Below, in pieces: positions 32,998 through 47,132 of a DNA stretch of 64,000 bases (position 1 is its first letter; every line of letters begins with the position of its first letter). This stretch comes from Alisma plantago-aquatica (taxonomy: Eukaryota; Streptophyta; Magnoliopsida; Alismatales; Alismataceae). Position numbers and translations under genes: made by a program. The stretch covers positions 1,406,704,694 through 1,406,768,693 of the forward strand of contig OY856412.1 in the NCBI GenBank assembly GCA_963693085.1, in the 5' to 3' direction. The notes under the pieces were generated by a model. That model ran no database searches. It had not been told where the DNA came from and saw only the letters and a list, made by a program, of their open reading frames with translations.

Positions 32998-33488
32998 ATC
33001 TTGAAGCCAAGCTTGCACACCTCCAATCCTGAATAAAAACTCACAAAACCACCTGACTTAAAGTCAGAAGCCCAAAAAGGGCAACACTATTCTTACGACA
33101 GTTGCGGGTGAGGAGTTCAGGAGAAAGAGGAAAACATCTAAAGCCTTAAGTCTACCTGAACACATAAGCATAGGGCCAACGGAAAAATAAAGAATTGGTG
33201 TGAAAGCTACCCTTCGAAAAAGATATTGCATTAGTACGGTCATTACCTGAGGGAAGGGGGTGATAAGTTGAGAAGGAGGAACCTTTTACAATTGAAGGTA
33301 ATGGTAGGAAAATGAAGTTATGCAACTCCAGTTGAGGGGGGAAATGAGACCTAAGGGTTTGAAAACATGCAACAACAGTCGTGATGCAAGAATGAGATAT
33401 TTTAGTCATGTTATATTTTTATCTTCTAAGATTGTTCATTCTCTCTCTGAGTTCTCAAACCTACACTTAGCCTGAGGACAGGTTTGAT

Positions 33489-33505
33489 TCTAAGTTTGGG
33501 GGAGT
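33489..33505 (+). other. Polypurine tract of element B
   Basis: TCTAAGTTTGGGGGAGT stands immediately before the 3' LTR start TGATAACACT. This is the normal Athila/Tat form. Confidence 0.9.
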
Positions 33506-35225
33506 TGATAACACTCTATTTTACGTACTTTCTGTATATATTTTGCACCACTTTTAGTATATTCTTTGTTAGCTTTTCACATAATTTTTCTATCTTTTTT
33601 ACTAAAGACTCACTTACATGGTTTCAGGTATATTCACAATCCAGATCGTGGATTAAGACCGCGACCGCGGCCCACTTATACCTCAACCACGATCGCAGTT
33701 CTAGAGCTCTCTAGAGATCACAGTCATCATGCATCAAGGAAGGATCGCGACCAGTTTATAGATTGCGGTCATCGCTCAACTGTGCCCTCAGGGATGGTCA
33801 CGATCAGAACATGTGCCTCTAAGATAGACCAGTGGTCGTGGTGTGGAGACAGACCGTGATCAAGAAGGACCGCGGTCATCTTGGAAACTACGGTCACTGA
33901 CTAACTCTTGCAAACTATGACTAAGCGAAAAGACCTCAACCTCGATTGCCCAGATACAACCCACAAGCAAAACTCAATCGCGGTTATCACCAGACCACGA
34001 CTAAGCTCAGCTGTGGTGAAGGATGAATAAAGAACAAACTATGATCGCGGTCTCACCCTCACTCAATCAAGACCGTGATCACGGTCCAAGCTTAAGTCGG
34101 TGGAATGTGCCTATAAATAACACATCCACCTGTCCTGTCAAATTATCAGATCATAGATCGGATCCCGAGGACCACGAAGTGTTGTTGCATTCCAAATTCA
34201 TCCATCCCAGACCATCCATCCATCAGTCTTGGATCTCCAAAGGCAGAAGCTGAGGAGAGAGAATATTGAAGACTCCTTCTTTGAGAGAAGAAAACTGCCC
34301 ACACCATCTATGTGATAGATCTGGATCTGAAGAAGTATTGTGTCATATCACATCTCTTCTTTTCTAGATATATCATTCCATCCTATTGTACTTCCCTTCT
34401 CTCTTTGTGAGCATCTCATGGATCTATTTTTCCGTAATGCCATTATGTTGTCTGCAAGTATGAGCGGTTAAACACCTTAATTTGGGATGGTAGTAGCCAC
34501 TAAGGCCCTCCCAACATGTATATTGTCTCTTTTTATTGAATATATGTACTCTTATCAAGATTATCTCCATGCACATGTTTTAATGCTTCACTTGTATGCT
34601 TAGATACCATCTTGTGATGTTTGATTGTTGATATCTCGAGAGAGTAATATCGCTTTTATCACGTGTCATGGAGTAGTATGAATGCACGAGAGTGTTGGAA
34701 TGCTAAGGCATTAAAACCGTATGTTATGTTGCAAAGTTTATGTGTGGTCATCTCAAGAGAGAGGCCACTCTTAGACTAAGATCCTTCCTCATCTTGAAAG
34801 AGAGTGGGATGGACTCTTTTGATGGTTGCTTGTAATCTTGGTAAGAGTACACGAGAGAGAGAGAGATGATGTTGCATGTTGGTGATATGCTTTAGTAGGT
34901 GAACCCCAACCTGGGTTTCCTTCCATATACTTGTTTCATCTTATTTCTTTTGTTTCCTTTGTTCTTGTTGTTCTTGTTTCTTTTGAACTACTTTAGTTTG
35001 CATGCCACTGTTCCTTAGGGAACACCTTTTACATTCTCTCTTCGGCTGGAATATACAAGAGCTAGATTCTACGTGCTTAACGCTACCAACCTTGTCCCTA
35101 TGTTCGACCCCGATCGCTACATCAGACCCCATTTATTGTTGTGGGGGCCTGAGAGTCGGGTTGTCTCTTTAAAAGTATGACTACTCTGGATCCACTCCTT
35201 TTGGACGTACGATTTAGGTCAGTCA
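33506..35225 (+). repeat. 3' LTR of element B
   Basis: 1720 bp, collinear with 18310-20035. It contains the ACCGCGGT array (about 33655-34085), TATAAATAA at 34112 and a motif GGTAGTAGCC at 34487-34496. Differences from the 5' LTR are mainly C/T and G/A, plus a few short indels. Confidence 0.95.
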
Positions 35226-35230
35226 CTCTT

Positions 35231-36600
35231 CCAGCTTACAACTACATTATTAAGGAAGAACACTAATCCTGATTATGATTTGTAATCATCTTGATCAGTA
35301 TGGAAGCTAGCATCAGTGTAACCCTTTACCACTAAATCTACCTCTCATTCGTAGACCAAGAACTTGTCCTTCGTTATTCTCAAGTACTTAAGGATGTGCT
35401 TCAAACTATCCAGTGAGAATCACCTAGATCTAACTGATGTTTGCTCGTCATGCTCAAGGCATACAACACACCTATACAGGTGCACAACATTGCATACATG
35501 ATTGATCCAATTGCCGAGGCATATGGAATCAAACTCATGCATTCCCTTTCTTCAAAAGAACTAGGACATTGACTCTTAGAGATGGTCACTCCATGCAACA
35601 TAGGTAGGTTTCCTCTCTTTGAGTTCTCCATGCTAAATTGCTTCAACACTTTGTCAATGTATGTGCTCTGACTTAGTCTAAGAAGCCTTCTGGATCTACT
35701 TCTGTAGATCTTTATCCCCAATATGTAGGATGCTTCTCCCAATTATTTCATTAAGAATGTATTTCCAACCCATGTCTTTACCTTTCATAAAGTATGGATA
35801 TCATTCCCCATCAATAATGTGTCATCTACATAAAATATGAGGAATGTCACTATGCTCCTACTAACCTTGTTGTACACATAAGATTCGTCTTCATTTTGAA
35901 TACAGACAAAACCTTTGATTGTCTCATCAAAATGAAGATTCTAGCTCTGAGGTGCTTGCTTCAATCCATTGGTTGACATTTGTATCTTACAGACTTTATT
36001 TGCAAACTTTGGATCCATAAAATGCTCAAGTTGTGTCATGTACACACCCTCAACAATATTCCCATTAAGGAACACATTTTTAACATCCATTTGTCAAATA
36101 TCATAGTCGTGATAAGCTACAATAGCAAGCATGATCCTGATGAACTTAACCATGGCCACTGGGGAAAAGGTTTCTTCATAATCTATACCTTGAATTTGTC
36201 TAAAACCCTTTACAACCAATATTCCCTTGTAGGTTTGAACTTTTTCATCCATGTCAGTCTTCTTCTTAAAGACCCACTTGCAGCCTATGGGTTTTACCCC
36301 TTCAGGTGGATCCACTAAAGTCCATACTTTGTTGTATACATAGATTCCATCTCATATCTCATGGCCTTAAGCCATTTCTCGAACTCTGGACCCTCAATAG
36401 CATCTTGATAGGATATTGGATCATCATCTATGGCCAATTCACTATCTTCCTGAGTTACAAGATATCCAAATCTCTCAGGTTTAAGGTGTCCTATTATATC
36501 TATGAGGTTTCTGTGTCAATTGAGGAATTTGAGATTCCACAACACCTTGTGAATCTCTTTGTTCCTCTAGTTCATCTATTGGTTCAATGTTTTCTTGTTG
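35231..36600 (-). pseudogene. Reverse transcriptase of the copia element
   Basis: On the minus strand: IGCKWVFKKKTDMDEKV and GFRQIQGIDYEETFSPVA (36094-36315), the catalytic YVDD at 35832-35821 and the SQSTYIDKVLKQFSM and YASAIGSIMYAM blocks (35401-35742). These are standard copia RT blocks in the standard order. Several stops and frame changes separate the readable pieces. The left end continues at 18304 after the insertion of element B. Confidence 0.88.
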
Positions 36601-37640
36601 GTCTCAAGCCTCTTCGAGTTCCACTTTTCTCCCATTGATTCCTTTAGAAATGAAATCCATATCAAGGAATGTGGCATCCCTGGAAACAAAGACTTTGTTG
36701 TTAGTTTGGGAATAAAAGTAATATCCTCTTGATTCTTTAGGATATCCAACAAAATAACATTTATCATATTTAGGACCAAGCTTATCAGGAAACATTTTTT
36801 TGACATAGCTTCACATCTTCAAATCCTCATAAAAGACATATTGGGACTCTTCGCATTCCATATCTCATATGGTGTTTTTTGAACCAATTTAGATGGTACT
36901 CAGTTTAGTGTAAATGTGGTGGTTTGTAGAGAATACCCCCAGAAGGTAGTCGGAAGCTCGGCTAAACTCATCATTGGTTGCACCATATCCAGTAATGTGT
37001 GATTCCTTCTTTCTGATACACCATTATGCTGAGGTGTTCTAGGTGGAGTCCACTGGGATACAATCCCATGGGCTCTAAGAAGGTCCTCAAAATCTTACTT
37101 TAAGTATTCTCCACCTTGATCATAATGAAGTGCCTTAATACTTTTACCAAGTTGGTTGTGTACTTCATTCATAAAATCCTTGAACATTTCAAGAGTTTTT
37201 GACTTATGTTTCATTAAATAAACATAGTCAAACATACTGAAGTCATCAATAAAGGTAATGAAGTATTGATATCCACCTCTAGTGGTTGTTCTAAAAGGTC
37301 CACAGACATCAGTATGTATGAGTCCTAATATATCACTAGCCCTCTCATTGTACCAGTGAAAGGGGTCTTAGCCATCTTGCCCAACAAACAAGATTCACAT
37401 GTTTATTGATTCGAAATCAAAAGAGCCTAGATAACCATCCTTATGGAGTCTAGATATGTGATTCTCATTTATGTTCCCTAGACAATCATGCCAAAGGTAT
37501 GTTTTGTTTGATTTGTTGAGCTTTAGTCTTTTAGTATTAACATTATATACATCTATCTTTAGATATAACAAATAAAGACCATAAGACATTGGGGAACTGC
37601 CATAAAAGATCCCATCACTTGAAATAGAACATCAACCATT
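36601..37640 (-). pseudogene. Integrase of the copia element
   Basis: The GAG-pre-integrase block LWHDCLGNINENHISRLHKDG is in 37395-37589. The PPRTPQHNGVSERR block with the catalytic Glu is near 37000-37050. KLGPKYDKCYFVGYPKESRGY and NNKVFVSRDATFLD (36650-36795) mark the C-terminal region before RT. The gene is fragmented by stops. Confidence 0.8.
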
Positions 37641-38731
37641 TTTAGTATAGAATTAAAATGCATCCTTGTCCAAACAAGATACAGAAATGGTGTTTCTATT
37701 TATAGCATGTACATTATATCAGTTCTTTAACTCTAATACAAACCCTGTGGACAGAGATATACTATAGGTTCCAACTATGCTGGTCGCAACGCTTGTGCCA
37801 CTAGTGACTCACAGTTCCACCTCACCTTCCCAAAGGCCTACATCCTTTTAGATACTGCATATGAGAACATATGTGAGATCCACATCCAGTATCTAGTACC
37901 CATGATGATGATGTAGATAGGTTTATCTCAATAATATATATACCGGAAGTGGAGATCACCATCCCCACTTCTTCTTCCTGAATGCCTTCAAGTACAAAGG
38001 ATAAGATCCTCTTACACTTTTCTTTCTCCTTATCTTGAGTGTTGAATATTTAGATTTAGAATTGACCTCAGAATTCTTCTCAGTCTCTCTTTGATCCTTG
38101 GACTCGGCCTCACTGATCACCATCACGGGCTTGTCCTTCTTCAATTTTTCTTCAGCATGAATCAACATGGCAAGCAAGTATGACATTTGTCTAACTGTAT
38201 TATTCACATGATAACATGCAAGAAAGAGGATATATGATTCTATCATTGTCTTTAGAATCATATCAGTGGCCAACTCTTGCCTCAAGGTGAATCCTAATTC
38301 TTCAAGATGATACACATGTCCATTCATATTGAGCACATGTTCTTCTACTAAGGTTCCATGTGTCATCTTAGACTCAAGCAGCACCTTCATGATATCATCC
38401 CTTTCTTGCTTTGTAAGACCAAGTGTCACTTTATTAACTGGTGTTACCATCTCAATAACACTCATGTCTTCACATTGCTTATACAACTCATAGTTCATAC
38501 AACTAAGCATAAGTACTTTATATCCAAGGCATCATTGGCATGCTTCCAATAAGCATCCACTTGTGCCTTAGGTGTATCGGGAGGAGGTATTTTTGGAACT
38601 GGTTTGTCAAGGATGTAGAGCTTGTACTCTTCATTGAGAACCCTTCTCAAAGTCCAAAACCAATCATGGAAATTTCTCCTGTCAAGATTGTCCTTCTTCG
38701 GGACCAATCGCAATTCGGACTTATTCGTCAT
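37641..38731 (-). pseudogene. gag of the copia element
   Basis: It starts at ATG 38731 with MTNKSELRLVPKKD, then NFHDWFWTLRRVLNEE, and continues in another frame from about 38510 with LTKQERDDIMKVLLESKM and a basic tail (KIRRKKSVRGSYPLYLKAF). The UBN2-type gag core is recognisable. A Cys/His zinc knuckle may lie at 37800-37950, but I cannot read one confidently. One frameshift near 38500 is needed. Confidence 0.75.
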
Positions 38732-40152
<1,421 letters not shown>

Positions 40153-40165
40153 GTCTCTTATACCA
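40153..40165 (-). other. Primer-binding site of the copia element
   Basis: The minus strand reads TGGTATAAGAGAC, close to TGGTATCAGAGC, the initiator tRNA-Met complement used by most plant copia elements. It lies one base from the LTR. Confidence 0.75.
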
Positions 40166-40166
40166 T

Positions 40167-42339
40167 TGTAGGAAAATATGGATACAGAGCAGGAAGCAGA
40201 AACAAAATTTTTCTATCTACCATATTTTCCATAACAAGTGGATCATGTCAATAACTATAAGATGGAAAGGATGGTTTTGAGGATATACCTGGTCATGGAG
40301 CAAGTCCAACAGTAATCCTCATCATTGTAGTTGCACAAATCTAACTCCTAGTTGCACCGGGACTCGTCTGACTGCTCCTCCTGGGATAGCAAACCCAAAC
40401 GTCGTCTTTTGTTGTAGCTCCTATTGTCACAAACTACTGGTTGATGATGCACTCCTAGCGGTAGACAACAACCTCCCACCTCTAGAGAAGTTCATACAGA
40501 CCACCTAGAACTCCTTTTGTCCTACTAGGATAGACAGGAAGGAGTTGTCCCTCCCGTTGGAGTACTAGTCACCAACTTGCTCTTCCATAAAAATGATCTC
40601 AGATGTTCTCTCTCTTGCTATCCCTCCCTAGTCGGTTAGGACTTGCTTGGACTCTCTTGGTTACCACAACTAGAGAGGACAACATTTGTCAGAGAATTGA
40701 TTCTCAATTGTCTGTATTGTGTTCTGAGAAGCCCCCAGTACCCCTCTATTTATAGGCGAGGTTTGGGCTTGGGTTCCCAGTCGATGCAGGAGTGGAAGGG
40801 ACCAGAAGATATCAAATTTTTACAACCTGCGGTCACCAAAGTGGCCATATGGTACACCAGACAGTCGTCTATCATGAAATACACCTATCTCGTACTACAA
40901 GATGCCATATTGTAGTTTCCCAATCGCATACGGAATTGACAAGTCATCTTCTCAATTAATATCACATATTAATTCCTTGCACAACAAGTAATGTGCAATG
41001 AAAACAAACTTGGAAATATATAGAACCTTCCCTCGGTTAAAATGGGCCATCTCTCCCATGCGATATGTTTGTCTCAGTCACCAAGACGGCCGTCTGGTGA
41101 CCCAATCCATGTCGGTCAGTTCAATCCAAAGCCAATATCAACTTGAATCAGTATGACACTCCAAATGCCCATCTCAACCTTTGATACGATCATTTGGTTC
41201 TCCTGGAGGTCATCTCATGCCATGAGACAGGCATTTGGCAGTGCAATAAGGTTGCTTGTTGTGTGAATCAATCACCTGAATGTTTTAGCAATTAATGCAT
41301 ATGTTATTCAAGATCAAATTCCTCTCCTAGGTTGAGACCTATGTGTGTGACCCTATAGGTCCCATATTACGTTGGCAGTGAATGTCCATAACAACTTATG
41401 ACATCACAAGCAATGAGTGGTGCGTCATCGTAGATCAATGTTACCCAAGTAAATGGAACGTTGGAGAACAACTTCAACCTAAAATATGTGTATGGCGTTG
41501 CAACGTTTGTATAGTTCCTTTGGCACTGATGTTCAGATTGAACTCGAGGCATGGAGTAGTCACCCTCTTCATCATTAAATCTTGTTTCTTGAACCAAGAG
41601 AAGACTTCCTGAGATGTATTGAAGCTCAATATCACATATTGACTCACATGTGCATGGACATGCATTTCTCAATCTCGCTAATCAAGAGGCCCAGAACATC
41701 ATACTCATGTAGGAGGGACAAATCCCATTTATATCATTCACAATCTATCTACATGTGTCAAAGTCACCCAATTATCACCTTTATAACAACTCATGTTTCA
41801 AGACTGTGTTTGATGATGTCAAAGTGTACCCAACGACATGTGATGAGTGCAATGATTTTAGGTCTAAGAACCATCACCATCACTGTGGGAGATGACTATG
41901 ACTTCCATAAAGATGGCTTCTATGTGTCAGTCTCATGGTGATTTTGTATGATACACTATTCTTCAACATGTATCTGTGTGATTGATTTGATATTGCTATA
42001 TCATGACAAATGAGGCCATGTCATCAACAAACTCACATCTAATATTATGGGTCATTGTTGTCTATCAACCTTCCACAATAACAACCGATCTGGGACATAA
42101 TGAGAATATGTATATGTACTCTTAACATCTATATGATCTCACTTCAACAAGGCTAATACTTAAGACATACATCATTGAGTAATCTTATTCTATAGACATT
42201 TATAATGTTACATCATTATCTCATAACTAAATTAATAGAATAAATTGGAAGCTTGCCTTTTATTAATAATCAAATCATTTTTACAAGTTATGACATTACA
42301 ATTATCTTATTATTGGCTCTCTGTGCATACATACCAACA
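40167..42339 (-). repeat. 5' LTR of the copia element
   Basis: On the plus strand TGTAGGAAAA...ACCAACA, 2173 bp. The right 1290 bp match 16612-17907. Confidence 0.85.
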
Positions 42340-42903
42340 CCCCAATATACAACTATCTCAAGCATGATATTAAAATATGTGAGGCACAATTGGATAAAGT
42401 CTAAAACAAGCATATAAATGCATAACTTTCTCAAATAGTATCCAAATTGGACCAATATAGATACTTAGCTTTGTCACTTGATATCAATGAACATATTAAT
42501 GTTAGATTAAGGTTTTAAGCATACAATTATGATAAGAAAGCATGTTCAACCAAAAATCAAGGTCAGGGGTTTTACAACCATAAACACCTAGCAGGGATTT
42601 TGCCCGTGAAATCCAAGGCAACAAAGATGGGTACCTTCTGTGCACCTCATCCACTAACATCCACATGGTTACTTCCATCTCATGGTGACGTCACAACACT
42701 CTCATAGAAGTCATTTTCTTTTCCCTCAACTCATGTATGTGTCATCTTGGGATGACATAGAAACCCCCACATAAGAAACATCCTCATCCAACTCCACCTC
42801 TATCGTCTATATTTCTTATCTTGTACCCAGGTGACACTTCCTCATCATGGAACATAGAAACTGATGTGCAACTTGTGCAACTATGGTAGTAACTCTGACT
42901 TGG
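42340..42903 (-). other. Unassigned flank between the copia and CACTA elements
   Basis: No convincing gene or motif on either strand. It is the left-hand flank of the CACTA target site and may belong to the decayed chromovirus that continues at 52125, but I see no conserved domain to prove it. Confidence 0.3.
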
Positions 42904-43395
42904 CACTACTACAGAACAGGCCTTTGGCGTCGGTTGTTTATCCCATTTTAGCGACGGTTCTAAAGCTACGCCTATGTGGGCGCCGCTAAAGGTCGAACTC
43001 TTCGGCGTCGGTTTTATAACTGACCCCAAAAGGCTTCGTGCCACCGAAAATGCGCCAGTAGGGCACCGATAGGCATCGGTCATTTATAGTAAGCCGACGC
43101 AAAAAGGATTCGTGCCACAAAAAGGGCGCCATCTAGGACACTATTTGTGTCGGTTTGCACCTAAAACATCGACACCATATTCCTAGACGCCACGGCCGTG
43201 CTTCCCTGCACGGTCGTGTTTAGTACTATAGGTGTCAGTTTTATACAAATAAGTGATGCTATTTCCCGCCACAGTCGTGCTTTCCTGCACGGTCGGGTTG
43301 TTTGTCACATTCGGCGGTGGTTTTTATCCAATAACCGACGTTGTAAGCCTTTGATGACGGTGTTTGATAAATAATCGACGCCTATGTTTTAATTT
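42904..43395. repeat. Left subterminal repeat region of the CACTA element
   Basis: About ten copies of GGCGTCGGTT or its complement AACCGACGC with decay, mixed with CACGGTCGTGC palindromes (43190-43300). Subterminal repeats of this type bind the TNPA-like transposition factor in known CACTA elements. Confidence 0.8.
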
Positions 43396-43664
43396 TTTTT
43401 TCTTATCAGTTTGCAGACCTGTTGTGGCTGGTCAGCAGGATGAGAACCTACAGTTTAGTTTTCTGAACTGTAGTTTTACGACATCCATTGATATCAGCCA
43501 ACAAACAGGCCACAAACCTGCAAAATCAACAAATATACTTTTCACACAAGTAGATACATTCAGACATCAATTCAATTCTCACATTCACACATGTAGAAAC
43601 ATTCAAATACATGTAGAAACATTCAGACATGTATAAACATTCAGAAATATTCATTTACAAAATA

Positions 43665-46600
43665 TCATTCAACATCGCTATCAGCATCCCAATTATATCT
43701 TACAGTCCCCATTGCTTGTATGGCTCTTGCCCATTCTTCTCTTACTTCATTTAATACTTCCATCATATATGGAGCATGTAAATCTTTTAAGTGTTTACCT
43801 ATAGTGTGGTCAGTATTAAACACCTACAAAGAGAATGATTTATATATAAGTAATAATATAAAAACAAGATCGATATATTTCATATACTAACTAATGAGAC
43901 TATATATAATACCTCATGTATGGTTTCGATGTCCAATGCGGCATATTGGATAATCATCTGCATAAATCACATCACATAGTATGCGCTTTCCCAGCCGTTG
44001 TCTTATGTAGCGCACTATAAATTGAAACATACAAAATATTAAAAAATATAACTAAGAACAGTTCACATAAATAATATATACATTGGAGTCGGGAACTTAC
44101 TTTTACGTTCTCCCAAATTATTGGCTGGTTCTTTTCCTGGGGACCTTTCCTCCAGCCTTTTTGAATGCATCTAAACCCCTACATGTTAATGTAATACAGT
44201 AAATTGCATAATTAAATAGTAATGTAATAACATATGTTAACGGATATAAAAATGAAATATTTCTCACCAGAATAATGGCAATCTCATTACGTGTCCAATT
44301 TTAGTATTCAATGTACTCCCTGCATGATCTAGATAATAAACAGTGAACGTCCCATGGAGAATAACTAGTAACTCCCAATGCCTACTGCTAGAGGTAAAAA
44401 AGTTAAAAATTAATAACTCAAAATCCACAATAAAATGTAATTTTCTTAAGTCCAAATTATAAGTAAAGTAAACTTACTTGACATTGAATGGAGCTATTAT
44501 TATCATCTTCTTTTGCTAATCGAAAATTGTAAAAGCATCTATACAGTATTGTTGAACACTATCAGGGTCTTTAGCTACCATACTAATCAATGATGGAATC
44601 AAAAATCCCACATGGTCAAATGCAAATTGTTTACATTGATTTTCGACTAAGTAGCTGCAAAACATGTATTACGTATGCATTAATATATAAGAAACCAGAT
44701 CACTGAATCTTACACAAGTTATATGGATGTATAAACAAGATCTCACCTTATCCATGTCTCTATCATTGATGTATTCAGCCAATCATATATAAATAGCTCA
44801 ATAATATCTTGTATAAATAAAGAGCTTTCGTATGATTGACCTGCATAATTCGCTTCTAAAGAAATAATTATAGTGCAATGTATATTATGTGCCCGTAGCC
44901 AACATGCCATTCCCCTACAAGAAGGACCTAACGGGTATTTTAGGTCAGTTGGAACCCAACTTGGTAATGCAGGAAGTTGAGATGGAGGCCTAGGTGCTCC
45001 GGGTGTCTTCTTTTTAACCTGTATATATAATTTCAGATCAATTGATCTCATATATACACATTAACAATCTAAAGTAATGTAAATTTATCTTTCAATTTCA
45101 GTAGTGTATACGACATTTGCTTTGGGCCACAATATCACCCCGCCTTCTGCCTCAGCAAGTGTATCAATATCCGGGTGGGCATATGGCAATGTAGCTTCCC
45201 TCCAATCGGGTAATACACGTATCGGGCTCACATGAACGTAGCCCTGTGGCATTAGAGTCCTATGAAACGTTGCCCCAGGAAGGGACGGGTAAGCCTAAGC
45301 CTCTGCAACAACATAGTCTTGCATTCTTAAGCGGCATGGCTTCAACGCCTACAAATTTACGAAAAGAATGTTATACATATATACATATCATCTTGAAAAT
45401 ATATCATCTTGAAAAGACTAGCTACAATGTCATAAACAATACTTACAGCAGACGTGTTAGGCGGTGGGTCTACAGGATTACTCTCAGTTTGTGCATTAGG
45501 AGAAGAGTGGGTCGCCATAGGCTGATTGGAAGCTTGAGATGCCTGCCATCGCAGCAATTCTTCCTTGACCTTCTCAGCAACTATATCATTAACCTTCTTA
45601 GCAACTATATCCTCGACTCTCTTATTATCCTATACATGGATAAAAGAAACATTAGCTTCTTATTATTGAATTCCCTTTTGCAGTAACATTCTAAAAAAAG
45701 AATAGGTTACCTCTTCTTGTGAAAGTCCTGCTCTGGGTTTGTGCTGGGATGGCCCAAAGAATGCTTTGATGCCCACACCAGTGCCTGGACCCCTAACACG
45801 TCCAGGATGCTCTGGGTTACCCAGATCAACTGTCAATTCATCCCTTGTGCCCTGAGGGATGAACGTGCCTTGTTTCCTCTGCTCGTGCAGCTCCCGCTAA
45901 TCACCATCAACAGAAATTGGTAAGTTAACACCACAAATAATCAATATTCAAACAATTAATGTAAGAGTTGTATTTTACCATTTTTGCAGCCGCCTCAGCA
46001 GTTATGGGCTTCTTTATTTCACCCTTCTTATTTTGCCTCCCAGCTATCCAGACATCATGGTGAGGCATGGGTGTAGCACATGTAGTAGAGGACTCCTAAG
46101 TAGCAGCAGACTCCACCTGTAGTCTTTGGTGAATGCTTGCATAGCCCTTTGGACCCATAGTGTGGTCATGCACATTTAGTGCACGCCTTGCTTTTTGTGC
46201 TTCACTTAATACCTTGAATTCTTCAGATTTTCTTGAAGCAACAAACGTGTCCCAATCTTCTTTGTCCAAGAAGTTCCACTGTTCAAGGGCTGACTTCTTC
46301 TTCTTATCACCATCTTTTATGTATTCTCTGTTGAGATTTGTCCTATAGTTCCTTAGCATCTTTCCAGCATGTTGCATCATGCTTTTATGATGTAGCTTCT
46401 CATCCAATGCAAATAGATTCTGTAAAATAGAATTTCTATTAACTAGTATCCAAAAATAGAATTGCAAATAATAGAATTTGTAATCTACAAAATAGAATTG
46501 CAAATAATAATAACTCACGCATAAATCCTTCCATATCATGTCTTTCTTCGCCTGAGGAACTTTATGCCAATTATCATACTTAACACCACAATGGCTTCGG

Positions 46601-46995
46601 GTGACAACCCCAAGATAGTTTACAAAATTATTGTGGTTCACTCCAATTGCATTTCCTCCATTATCAAACTCCACAACCAATCTGGATCCACTGCCACTTA
46701 GCGCTATTAACTTCTTCAACAGAGTGATGCCCCTTTTCTTGTTAAGTGTTTGGTGATGTGCATCAAGTTCCTCCAGTGCTTCAGTGGGTACATGTGCATC
46801 ATCAACCTAAAATTTGACAAAAATAAACACACTGAATTAGCCCAATATAGAAATATGGGATATATGACATAACTAGAAGATAATGAATTTTATAGAAATA
46901 CAAGATATGTTTTTAGAACTTACATTGGTATCCTCGCCATGCTCATCCTGGACATCATGCTCATCATGGACTTCATGCTCATCATGGTCAGCCAT
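43665..46995 (-). pseudogene. Second CACTA gene with En/Spm-type domain and Ulp1-like C-terminus
   Basis: ATG at 46995 opens MADHDEHEVHDEHD. A GT donor follows at about 46924, and exon 2 starts with VDDAHVPTEAL (from about 46814). Plant transposase (Ptta/En/Spm) blocks lie in 46096-46719, including a clear intron 46518-46420 (GTGAGT...TTTTACAG). Later exons show a PEHPGRVRGPG block (45780-45840), a Lys/Glu helix and a Pro-rich part, then a C48-like end: SRHWELLVILHG and VYYLDHAG (44264-44455) with WESAYYVM near 43960, where Ser replaces the catalytic Cys. The last exon ends at TGA 43665-43667. Stops at 46096, near 44490 and near 43980 show decay. Confidence 0.7.
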
Positions 46996-47132
46996 CTGAA
47001 AATGTCATTAAAAAGGCAAACATTTAGCATTTGTATTAACTAGAAGATAATGAAACATCAAATCTAAAAATGATATTGATATTAAAAAAGCAAACATTTA
47101 GCTTCAATAAAAAAATATAAACATGCATGCCT

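Larger units (their letters stand above)
18310..35225 (+). mobile_element. Complete Athila-like Ty3/gypsy retrotransposon B
   Basis: Two LTRs (18310-20035 and 33506-35225), both TGATAACACT...GGTCA, bound a 13.5 kb interior with primer site, gag, protease, RT/RNase H, integrase, repeat spacer, third frame, 3' UTR and polypurine tract. The 5-bp target duplication CTCTT is at 18305-18309 and 35226-35230. The target is the RNase H region of the minus-strand copia element. It is related to element A in all proteins and in layout, but nucleotide similarity is low outside short blocks. LTR differences are mostly transitions, often at CG sites. Confidence 0.95.
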
